From the NCBI RefSeq assembly GCF_003751505.1, contig NZ_RJVB01000001.1, positions 985,898-1,049,897 of the forward strand: DNA of 64,000 bases, written 5' to 3'. The notes beneath the pieces are model-generated. The model made no database searches. It was not told where the DNA came from and saw nothing but the letters and a program-made list of their open reading frames with translations. A program made the position numbers and the translations under genes. This DNA is from Erwinia sp. JUb26 (GTDB taxonomy: Bacteria > Pseudomonadota > Gammaproteobacteria > Enterobacterales > Enterobacteriaceae). Shown piece after piece: positions 17,677 through 25,126 of this stretch. How positions within the stretch are numbered: the stretch's first letter is position 1; each line of letters begins with the position of its first letter.

Positions 17677-18777
17677 TTAGTCAGACATCAGGCGTAACTG
17701 CTTCATTGCGCTTTCTAACTGCGCGGCCGCTATTCTGCCGTCGTCGGCAAGCAGCTTCAGCGCACACAGGGTAATCCATTCGGCGCGGGGAGCGTTCGCC
17801 CCGTCGCGGCGCAGGGAATCCGAACCAACGGCGATAAACCGCCCGCGAATAAACGGCTTCAGCTGCGCGGCGATCAGATGGTGATAATCGGTAACGGCTA
17901 TCACCGGGGAGTCCTCTCCCGCCATGCAGCGGTGCAGATGCGAAAGGGATAATTCATCAGCATCGTCAGCCAGCGAGGTCAACTGTGCCGCTTCTGCCTC
18001 CCGCGCCAGCCGGGTATAGCTGGGACAGCTCCAGACATCTGAACTGACGCCCCAGTGCTGCTCCAGAATCGCCGCGGCCTTGAGCACGCGCGACAGCGAT
18101 TTTCCCGCGCCGCACAGGCGAACGTGCAGGTCATTGGAGGGATTATCACGGCGAACACGATACATCCCCTTCCATGCCATCTCGCCATCGCACGCCGTTA
18201 AATCGGGTAAAACGACCCGCTCACCATGCGTGGCGATATAGGCTATTTTATGCCGATCGGCCAGATACAGCGAGCGCAGGGCGTGGCTGACAATCGCGCG
18301 GGTTTCCTGCGCATTGGCCGGATCGTAAGGCAGACAGTCCTGCATTGCCGTCACGCCGATTGGGAACCAGGGCAACACGCCTTTCGGTAAAAAGCTGTCG
18401 CCATCATCCGCGAGGTTAAGAAAGATAGCCCGCCGGTTAACTTCAGTCAGCAGCGTCCTCAATGCTTCCGGCCGCTCGGTATTGATGCAGTAAAAAACGG
18501 GCTTTTCATAATGTTCCTGGCCGTGGCTAAACCACAGTGGCCAGGCGGTCTGGAGTGCGCCACGGCTTTTATCGGGCATCGCGGCGAGATCGCCTCTAAT
18601 CAGCCAGGCACAACCCGACATTCCGTCTTTATCGACCATCTGCTGCATCAGCCAGTTAATAAAGCGCCTGGGTGTGTCCTGCGCCCGGGCACGCTGTTCG
18701 ATAAAGGTCAGACACGCCAGGGCAGCCTGCCTGGAGTGTTCGCTAAAGCCGGGGTAAAGCGGCACGGCATTATTCAT
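17677..18777 (-). CDS. AceE C-terminal-half homologue (transketolase C-domain protein)
   Basis: A 366-residue protein resembling only the last ~40% of AceE. The part from about residue 120 on aligns with the pyrimidine-binding domain end and the transketolase C-terminal domain (CLPYDPANAQETRAIVSHAL; GMYRVRRDN; LCGAGKSLSRVLKAAAILEQ; WGVSSDVWSCPSYTRLARE; VIAVTDYHHLIAAQLKPFI; AVGSDSLRRDG). The thiamine-binding GDG...N domain is absent, so it cannot be a complete E1. Start at ATG 18777 (AGGA upstream). Its promoter carries the same MarR-type palindrome as the nearby full-length paralogue. It could be a regulatory or partner subunit, or a decaying duplicate; the intact frame argues against simple decay. 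Confidence 0.75.
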   Translation of the reverse strand: MNNAVPLYPGFSEHSRQAALACLTFIEQRARAQDTPRRFINWLMQQMVDKDGMSGCAWLIRGDLAAMPDKSRGALQTAWPLWFSHGQEHYEKPVFYCINTERPEALRTLLTEVNRRAIFLNLADDGDSFLPKGVLPWFPIGVTAMQDCLPYDPANAQETRAIVSHALRSLYLADRHKIAYIATHGERVVLPDLTACDGEMAWKGMYRVRRDNPSNDLHVRLCGAGKSLSRVLKAAAILEQHWGVSSDVWSCPSYTRLAREAEAAQLTSLADDADELSLSHLHRCMAGEDSPVIAVTDYHHLIAAQLKPFIRGRFIAVGSDSLRRDGANAPRAEWITLCALKLLADDGRIAAAQLESAMKQLRLMSD

Positions 18778-18810
18778 GCATTCATTCCTGTATTGTCGCT
18801 GAAGCACTCA

Positions 18811-18838
18811 ATTGCAAATGCAATGATTGTAATTGCAA
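18811..18838. promoter_or_regulatory. MarR-type operator upstream of the AceE-half gene
   Basis: ATTGCAAATGCAAT (18811-18824) followed by a second half-matching TGTAATTGCAACA (18829-18841). Same TTGCAA/TGCAAT code as at 17110-17180, 34 bp before the gene start. Confidence 0.68.
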
Positions 18839-18903
18839 CAATATAAGCCGTCAATCTCCCTTCCAGTGGATGCCTGGGAAAAATGAATGGGCGACGAAAG
18901 TAG

Positions 18904-19053
18904 AATGAGAAGTTGGCCAGTGCACCGTCCGTGCAGGAGGTGCGTCAGAGAGTGCAGAAATACTGCGCGAGTCAGGCGAACAGTAAACCCAATATCGCTA
19001 TTGGTAATAGCTGGAGCCGCTCACAGCGGGTGATTTATAACGTGGTGAAGTAA
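18904..19053 (+). pseudogene. 3' remnant of an unidentified gene
   Basis: A 49-codon open stretch without a plausible start encodes VQEVRQRVQKYCASQANSKP, NIAIGNSWSRSQRVIYNVVK and stops with TAA at 19051. It reads like the tail of a real protein, but I cannot name it. The rest of the 18842-19064 spacer shows nothing. Confidence 0.3.
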
Positions 19054-19064
19054 GGCACAAAAAA

Positions 19065-19087
19065 ATGGCCCTTCATAAAAGGGCCAT
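19065..19087 (-). terminator. Terminator of the 19103-20290 aminotransferase
   Basis: ATGGCCCTT / AAGGGCCAT, 9-bp stem, short loop, followed on the minus strand by a run of seven T residues. It lies 16 bp beyond the aminotransferase stop. Confidence 0.88.
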
Positions 19088-19102
19088 CAGCATACAGGAC
19101 GG

Positions 19103-20290
19103 TTACTGCGGCAGCGAAGCCTTCAACCGTCTTGCCGCTTCGGCCAGGTTAGCTTCAGACACCGTCGAATAGGACAGGCGCAGCGTTGAGGTATCCGGGC
19201 GGTCGCAGTAGAAGAACTCACCGGGAACGTAGACTACGCCGTTATTCAGCGTGGTTTTCAGCCACTCGGTGGTATTAAACGCCTCGGTAAAGGTGGCCCA
19301 CAAGAACATCCCGCCCTGCGGACGGTGGAAGCGAATGCGATCGCCCAGCTCGTTTTGCAGCGCCGACACCAGCGCATCACATTTCTGCTGATAGGCCTTG
19401 CTGATTAACGCAATCTGCGGACGCAGACGGCCGCTTTCCAGGTAGTGGCGGGTCAGCGCCTGCGACAGCGAGCTGGTGTGCAGATCGGTAGCCTGCTTGA
19501 GGATCACCGCCTGCTGTTTTAACCACGATGGCAGGGTGATCCAGCCCACGCGTGCGCCGGGAGCCAGGATCTTGGAAAACGTTGAGGTATAGATCACCTG
19601 CTCGCCAACGCCGATGGCCTGCGCGTGGGATTTCAGCGTGCGGAAGGTTTCGCCGGAGAAGTTGATTTCGCTGTACGGGTCATCTTCGAAAATCAGGAAG
19701 TCATAGCGAGCGGCCAGCGCCACCAGCTGCTGACGACGGGCATCGGTCAGCGTCACGCCGCCCGGGTTGCCGAAGGTCGGCACGATGTACACGGCTTTAA
19801 TCGGGGTCTGTTTAACCAGCTCTTCCAGCTCGTCAACAATCATCCCCTCGCCGTCGGTGCCCACCGATTTCAGCTCGGCTTCTGCCAGCTGGAACACCTG
19901 GAGCGCCGCCAGGTAGGTTGGTCGCTCAACCACAATCACATCACCGGGATTGATGATTGCCCGCGCCACAATATCCAGCGACTGCTGTGAGCCGGAGGTG
20001 ACAACCACATCGTCCGGCGTGCACTGAATGCCGCGCTCCGCCGAAATCTGGCAGATCGCTTCACGTAATTTCGGGTCACCCTCGCTCAGACCGTACTGAA
20101 ACGCATTGTGACCGTCTTCAGTCAGCACGCGGTCCATAGCGATTCTCAGGCCTTCCGTATCGAACAGATCCGGATTCGGTATTCCTCCGCCCAACGAGAT
20201 CACACCTTCCATCTTGCTGTGTTTTAACAGCTCACGGATTGCCGATGACTGAAGGTCTTTAACTCTGTTGGCCAACTTCTGCGACGACAT
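19103..20290 (-). CDS. PLP-dependent aminotransferase (class I/II, aminoadipate/MocR-like)
   Basis: A 395-residue cytoplasmic fold-type I enzyme. Visible features: GGGIPNPDLFD near the start, the tyrosine/serine cofactor region (VVTSGSQQSLDIVARA), the PTFGNPGGVTL segment, the aspartate in FEDDPYSEI and the cofactor lysine in YTSTFSKILAPGARVGW, ending with substrate-carboxylate arginine (STLRLSYS). The sequence resembles the 2-aminoadipate / aromatic-amino-acid aminotransferase group without the GntR domain of MocR regulators. Amino-acid substrate unknown. It is transcribed alone, ending at a strong terminator, and lies next to a second aminotransferase gene in the same direction. Confidence 0.9.
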   Translation of the reverse strand: MSSQKLANRVKDLQSSAIRELLKHSKMEGVISLGGGIPNPDLFDTEGLRIAMDRVLTEDGHNAFQYGLSEGDPKLREAICQISAERGIQCTPDDVVVTSGSQQSLDIVARAIINPGDVIVVERPTYLAALQVFQLAEAELKSVGTDGEGMIVDELEELVKQTPIKAVYIVPTFGNPGGVTLTDARRQQLVALAARYDFLIFEDDPYSEINFSGETFRTLKSHAQAIGVGEQVIYTSTFSKILAPGARVGWITLPSWLKQQAVILKQATDLHTSSLSQALTRHYLESGRLRPQIALISKAYQQKCDALVSALQNELGDRIRFHRPQGGMFLWATFTEAFNTTEWLKTTLNNGVVYVPGEFFYCDRPDTSTLRLSYSTVSEANLAEAARRLKASLPQ

Positions 20291-20385
20291 AACACTTACC
20301 TTTTCTTTATTTTAGTGTTGAATTTATACCATAAGTCGCCAAAGAAAATAGCAGGTAAGCGCCTCTCGCCCCCACCTGCCGCAAA

Positions 20386-21519
20386 TTATTTTAGTTCGTC
20401 CTGCAGTTCGCGCAGATACTGGCTGACCCGGGCCAGGCCTTTTTTCATCACCTCGCCGTTATTGGCAAAGCCGATACGCACATAGCCCTCCATATCCATC
20501 GCCTCGCCGGGGGTAAACATCACCCCGTAGCGCTCGAGTAAACCAATACAAAACTGGCGCGAGCCGATCGGCAGATGGTATTTCAGCAGCGCCGTGGTAC
20601 CGGCCTGCGGCTTGATATAGTCGATCAGCGGTTCGCGGCTCACCCACTCATCCAGCAGTTGCAAATTGTCGCGCAGCATCGTCTGGTTACGGCTGAGGAT
20701 TTTATCGCGATTTTCCAGCGCGATGGTGGCGAAGTAGTCATCCAGCACGCCGACGCTGACAGTGTTGTAATCGCGGTGGATCTCTACCGCCTTCAGCAGC
20801 GATTCCGGGCCAGCCATCCAGCCGAGGCGCAGCCCCGCCAGCGAGTAAGTTTTTGACATGCTGGCGGTGCTGATGCCCTTCTCGTACAAATCGGCCACCG
20901 CCGCGCCGTAGCCATCGCCAACCTGATTGGTGCCGCGATACACTTCATCGCACAGCAGCCAGGCTCCGGCCTCCCGCGCTACCGCCACGATATCCTTCAG
21001 CAGCGCATCATCCATCAGCGCGCCGGTGGGGTTATTCGGGTTATTGATGGCGATCAGCCGGGTTTTATCATCCATCAGCGACTTCAGTTCGATGACATCC
21101 GGCAGAAAACCGTTCTCCTCGCGCAGCGGCAGGATCTTTACTTCCGCGCCGAGGCTGGCGGGGATCGAATAGTGCTGCTGGTAGGTCGGCAGCACGGAAA
21201 TCACCGTATCGCCCGGCTCCACCAGCGCCTGATAAATCAGCGCGTTGGCACCGATAGCGCCGTGGGCAATCAGGATATTGTCAGCCGACTGCGTCTGGTA
21301 TTGCATCGAAATCACCCGGCGCAGCCGCTCGGAGCCGGTGATAGCGCCGTAGGTCATTTTGATGTTCAGCATCTCATCCAGCACCGCAGGGGTATCGCCC
21401 GACATCGCCAGCAGCTGCCGCATGGTCAGGGACTCCACACAGGTTTCCGCCAGGTTGTACTCGCAGTGGTTTTCCCACTCGTTCATCCACTGTTCAACGC
21501 CAAAAGGTCTGATTTTCAT
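20386..21519 (-). CDS. PLP-dependent aminotransferase, co-transcribed with the cyclodeaminase-family gene
   Basis: 377 residues, fold-type I: substrate loop INNPNNPTGALM, cofactor aspartate in LLCDEVYRG, and the Schiff-base lysine in SMSKTYSLAGLRLGW, with the C-terminal arginine in GYVRIGFAN. All catalytic residues are present. Its start is 2 bp from the stop of the ornithine-cyclodeaminase-family gene, so the two are translated from one message. This pairing suggests conversion of a basic or branched amino acid through an imine/2-oxoacid intermediate; the substrate is an inference. Confidence 0.9.
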   Translation of the reverse strand: MKIRPFGVEQWMNEWENHCEYNLAETCVESLTMRQLLAMSGDTPAVLDEMLNIKMTYGAITGSERLRRVISMQYQTQSADNILIAHGAIGANALIYQALVEPGDTVISVLPTYQQHYSIPASLGAEVKILPLREENGFLPDVIELKSLMDDKTRLIAINNPNNPTGALMDDALLKDIVAVAREAGAWLLCDEVYRGTNQVGDGYGAAVADLYEKGISTASMSKTYSLAGLRLGWMAGPESLLKAVEIHRDYNTVSVGVLDDYFATIALENRDKILSRNQTMLRDNLQLLDEWVSREPLIDYIKPQAGTTALLKYHLPIGSRQFCIGLLERYGVMFTPGEAMDMEGYVRIGFANNGEVMKKGLARVSQYLRELQDELK

Positions 21520-21520
21520 G

Positions 21521-22483
21521 TTATTTATCCTGTTGGTTAAGATAAGTCAGCATCGCATCGGCGATAACGATATCTTCCAGCCCCAGCCCGAGGGAGCGGA
21601 AGTAAACGTGCCGTGAGTAATCGGGTTTAGCAGCGGCCTGGGTTACCAGTTCCGGCAGGTCGCCGCGAATATCCGCACTGTTCCAGCCGTGCTCCTCCTC
21701 CGCGATAACCATTTCACCGGCCGAGCCCGGCGTGGTCTGGCGATAATCGCAATACACGTCCATCGCATTCAGCGCCACCGGCGGGATCTCGTGCGCGCCC
21801 GGCGCGTTGGTGCTGATGGAAGTAATCAGACACGGCCCCGTCAGCATCGCCGTATCGACCACCGGCGTGGCGGAAGAGGTACAAAGCATCAGCACATCGG
21901 TATTCTCCAGCGCATCTTCCACACGGGTGAAGATTTTCAGCCGCCCATCCGCCATCCCCAGCTCCCGGTTGAGCTCCTCCGCGCTCGGTGCAGAATTCCT
22001 GCTGAAAACGCGAATTTCCTGCCAGTCGCGCAACGCCAGCACGTGGCGCAGATGGGCACGCCCCACCGCACCACTGCCGATCAGCGTCAGGGTCCGCGCC
22101 TCGGCCGGGGCCAGCAGATCCACCGCCAGCGCGGTGGTGGCCGCCGTGCGCTCCACCGTCAGCAGCGAGGCATCGCACAGCAGCAGCGGCATGCCGGTTT
22201 CCGTCGACATCAGCAGCGTCCAGGCGGTAATCAGCGGTTTATCCGGCGTCACCAGATACGGGGAGATCTTCACCCCAAGCCGCTGCTGCGGCATATCCAC
22301 GCCGAAATAATTAATAAAATCCCCTTTGCGATCGGGCAGCAGCACCACTTTCTGCGCGGGCTGCACCGCTTCACCGCGCGCAAGGTGGGTGAACACCCGG
22401 CGCAGGGCCGCCATCACATCAATTTTTTTCAGCAGCGCAGCCGTCTGTTCGGCTGTCACAATCGGAATCGCCGTCGGTGTCAT
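21521..22483 (-). CDS. Ornithine cyclodeaminase / mu-crystallin family dehydrogenase
   Basis: 320 residues with the family core: substrate lysine region (LGVKISPYLV), CDASLLTVERTAATTALAVD, the Rossmann motif LIGSGAVGRAHLRH, and the aspartate near DYRQTTPGSAGE. Members include ornithine cyclodeaminase, alanine and arginine dehydrogenases (DauB) and ketimine reductases. It is the first gene of the leftward pair and is divergent from a YheO/DauR-type regulator. In Pseudomonas a DauR regulator controls a DauB homologue in D-arginine use, so a role in catabolism of a D- or unusual amino acid is plausible. Confidence 0.88.
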   Translation of the reverse strand: MTPTAIPIVTAEQTAALLKKIDVMAALRRVFTHLARGEAVQPAQKVVLLPDRKGDFINYFGVDMPQQRLGVKISPYLVTPDKPLITAWTLLMSTETGMPLLLCDASLLTVERTAATTALAVDLLAPAEARTLTLIGSGAVGRAHLRHVLALRDWQEIRVFSRNSAPSAEELNRELGMADGRLKIFTRVEDALENTDVLMLCTSSATPVVDTAMLTGPCLITSISTNAPGAHEIPPVALNAMDVYCDYRQTTPGSAGEMVIAEEEHGWNSADIRGDLPELVTQAAAKPDYSRHVYFRSLGLGLEDIVIADAMLTYLNQQDK

Positions 22484-22661
22484 TTTGCTTCCTTTTTATC
22501 CACTCGGCTCGATAATCGAGAATTAATGCGAACTAAAAAGTACATCATGCACTTTTTGTTTACAATGAAAATCTGATTGCGTAAAACAGGCCGGCAGAAG
22601 CGAACAGCGCGCGGCATAAATCGGCTATGATTGGCGCCCGCAGAACTAAGAGGACAACACA

Positions 22662-23288
22662 GTGGCAAACGTAACGCTCAGCGATAAACCGCCCTTCCCG
22701 CTGCTAAAATCGATGGCGGACGGCATCGCTGCGCTGTTCTTTCCCAGCGTTGAGGTGGTTATCCACGACGTCGCCGCCGGCAAAGTGGCGTATATCGCCA
22801 ATAACCTGTCGCAGCGCAGTATAGGTGATGATGCCGGGTTGGATGAGTTTGAAGGCCAGACGCTGGCCGCGGTAACCGGGCCTTACGAGAAGCTGAACTG
22901 GGACGGCAAAAAGATGCGTTCGGTGACCATTGCCACGGGTAATAACGCCGATCCCGGCTATCTGCTGTGTATTAACTTCAGCACCGCACCCTTTGAAGAA
23001 GCGCGCAACGCGCTGGAGCTGTTTTTGTCCGTCACCCGCCTGCAGCCGCAGCCGGAAGCGCTGTTCCGCGACGACTGGCAGGAGAAAATCAACACCTTCC
23101 TGCACGACTGGATACGGCGGGAAAACACCTCGCTGAGCGCGCTCACCCGCACGCAGAAAAAGGATCTGGTGATGGATCTCCATAAGGAAGGGGCGTTCCG
23201 GGCAAAAAACTCGGCGGATTACATCGCCAGCGTGCTGTCGCTGGGGCGCACCACCGTTTATAAATATCTGCGCGAACTGAAAGGCTGA
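22662..23288 (+). CDS. YheO/DauR-type transcriptional regulator (PAS-like + HTH)
   Basis: 208 residues. The N-terminal two thirds form the YheO-like PAS domain (LLKSMADGIAALFFPSVEVV; GYLLCINFSTAPFEEARNAL). The C-terminal helix-turn-helix reads DLHKEGAFRAKNSADYIASV then LSLGRTTVYKYLRELKG. Start is GTG at 22662 with AGAGGA upstream. It faces the cyclodeaminase-aminotransferase genes over a 178-bp spacer and most likely controls them in response to their substrate. Confidence 0.87.
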   Translation: MANVTLSDKPPFPLLKSMADGIAALFFPSVEVVIHDVAAGKVAYIANNLSQRSIGDDAGLDEFEGQTLAAVTGPYEKLNWDGKKMRSVTIATGNNADPGYLLCINFSTAPFEEARNALELFLSVTRLQPQPEALFRDDWQEKINTFLHDWIRRENTSLSALTRTQKKDLVMDLHKEGAFRAKNSADYIASVLSLGRTTVYKYLRELKG

Positions 23289-23445
23289 AGGTTGAAGGGC
23301 TAAGTGGGTGACGGAGCAATGACCTGGCAAAATCGCCCGCAAGTCCCTGAGGATAAATACTCGCTCCACGCGCCAGTCCGGCGGCAATGACTGCCGCCGG
23401 ACTGCCTGCTCCATGAGCCGTCGCCTGTTTCAGGCCCGGCGGACC

Positions 23446-23883
23446 TTATTCCACAGGCAAAGCCAGAAACTCGCGCGCCTTCTTACAGGCATCTTCCGGG
23501 TCATCTGCCAGCGTTTTCGGGAACGGCATAATCTTCTTCAGTTTCGGGAACAGCACGCTGAGGCTGGCGCGCACTTCCTCGTCGCTGGTCAGATAAACGT
23601 AGCCCGCACACCAGTCGCGCAGCTCGGTTTTATACTGTTTCATCCAGCGGGTGGACTGCTTCTCTTCTTCGTGCGGCTCGCGCTCGTGTCCGTGCCGCGC
23701 GGGTATCCAGACAAACACCACCCGCTGCTGCTGTAGCAGAAAGTCGGTCAGGCCGTTCAGCAGGCGGTTGGTGCGGTCCGGCATGCCGAGCTGCGGGAAG
23801 CGGATAAACACGATCGGCCAGTGGCTGATATCAAAAATTTCTGCATCCGGCTGCGCGCCGGTGTAAACGCTTTTGTCACTCAT
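23446..23883 (-). CDS. Unknown 145-residue protein, last gene of the siderophore operon
   Basis: I do not recognise this family. It has no signal peptide or membrane helix. It contains FDISHWPIVFIRFPQLGMPD, an amphipathic segment, then VVFVWIPARHGHEREPHEEE with clustered His/Glu, and a lysine-rich end. The strands PIVFIRFP and RVVFVWIP suggest a Rossmann-like or STAS-like alpha/beta fold. It overlaps the RhtX-type permease gene by 8 bp, so it belongs to the iron-siderophore unit and might act on the imported complex or regulate the permease; this is guesswork. Confidence 0.7.
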   Translation of the reverse strand: MSDKSVYTGAQPDAEIFDISHWPIVFIRFPQLGMPDRTNRLLNGLTDFLLQQQRVVFVWIPARHGHEREPHEEEKQSTRWMKQYKTELRDWCAGYVYLTSDEEVRASLSVLFPKLKKIMPFPKTLADDPEDACKKAREFLALPVE

Positions 23884-25126
23884 ATTCTGTTTCCTTTTCT
23901 TCTACGGAACGGCGCAGTAATGCCACTACGGTCAGCAACACCAGCGCGCCGCACAGGTAAAACAGCGGCCAGCTAATCAGCGCCACCATCTGCGCAAAAG
24001 CGATGGTGGCCAGCGTACTGACAAAGCGCCCGACGCCGTAAAACGTGGCGTAGTCGGTCGCGGGTTGTTCCCCGTGCGACCAGCCGAGGATGCGGGCGCT
24101 GAGCACAACATAAATTCCGCTGACCGCCGCGCCCATGGTGACCGCACCGGCTATCGCCAGCCACGGCAGCGTCAGCAGATAGCCCGCCGCCATTGCCGCC
24201 AGCGCCGCAATGCCCAGCGCGGTAAACAGCCCGATCGCCCGCGACAAACCGAAACGGTGCATCATCGGTGCGGCGATCCCGGCGGTGATCAGCATGGTGA
24301 CCGGCCCCAGCGTACCGACAACGCCACCGATCGTCTCCATCGGTACCTGCATATCGATCAGCATCAGGCGGTTCAGCGCGGAAAGCGGGAAGATCACGCA
24401 GCAGGTCAGCGTCAGCAGTACCAGCCGCCTGCGCTGCAGCGAATTGCGCAGCAGTCGGCGGAAGCTGGCTTTCTGCTGCGGTGCGACGGGCGGCGGAGCC
24501 ACCGGTGACTTTGCTCTGCTGACCAGCAGCATCGGCACAATCAGCAGCAGCAGGCTGGCGGCATAGATCAGGAAGATAGTTTCCCAGCCGAAGCGCTGGA
24601 ACAAGGCCACAAACGCCCCGCCGCCGATCATCGCCCCGATGGAAAGCGCAGCCAGCTTGCAGGCCGCCGCACGCGGTCGCCAGGCCGGATCAATGCGCTC
24701 CACCGCCAGCGCGTCCAGCGCAATATCCATCGTCGCCATCGCGAAGGCGACGAACAGCCCCATCGCAAACAGCAGGCGCAGATCGGCCCCCGGCATCAGC
24801 GCCACTGCGGCCACCACCAGCGCGGAGGCCAGCTGCATCGGCACAATCCACGCCAGCTCCACCGCCAGAAACGGTGGCCGCCAGCGGTCAACCAGCGGCG
24901 ACCACAGAAACGCCACGCCCAGCGGCAGGTACAGCGCATACAGCCAGCCCACCGCCCCCAGACTCATCCCCTGCGCCCGCATAATGGCCGGGAATCCGCC
25001 CTGGATCAGCCCCATGGTCATGCCGAAACCGATATACAGCGCGCTGATGGCCAGCAGCACCGCCAGCTGCCCATTACCGGTGTGTGCCCGAGGCGTATGT
25101 TGTTGCATTACGGTCATCGGCTTCAC
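23876..25126 (-). CDS. MFS siderophore permease, RhtX/FptX-like
   Basis: A 416-residue protein with about 12 transmembrane helices (GFGMTMGLIQGGFPAIMRAQ at helix 1, PLGVAFLWSPLVDRW in loop 2-3, MDIALDALAVERI). It resembles RhtX/FptX single-component permeases that bring ferri-siderophores across the inner membrane without an ABC system. GTG at 25126 overlaps the receptor stop (GTGA); ATG at 25117 is an alternative start with GGTGA before it. Placement directly behind a TonB receptor supports siderophore import. Confidence 0.85.
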   Translation of the reverse strand: MKPMTVMQQHTPRAHTGNGQLAVLLAISALYIGFGMTMGLIQGGFPAIMRAQGMSLGAVGWLYALYLPLGVAFLWSPLVDRWRPPFLAVELAWIVPMQLASALVVAAVALMPGADLRLLFAMGLFVAFAMATMDIALDALAVERIDPAWRPRAAACKLAALSIGAMIGGGAFVALFQRFGWETIFLIYAASLLLLIVPMLLVSRAKSPVAPPPVAPQQKASFRRLLRNSLQRRRLVLLTLTCCVIFPLSALNRLMLIDMQVPMETIGGVVGTLGPVTMLITAGIAAPMMHRFGLSRAIGLFTALGIAALAAMAAGYLLTLPWLAIAGAVTMGAAVSGIYVVLSARILGWSHGEQPATDYATFYGVGRFVSTLATIAFAQMVALISWPLFYLCGALVLLTVVALLRRSVEEKETEYE

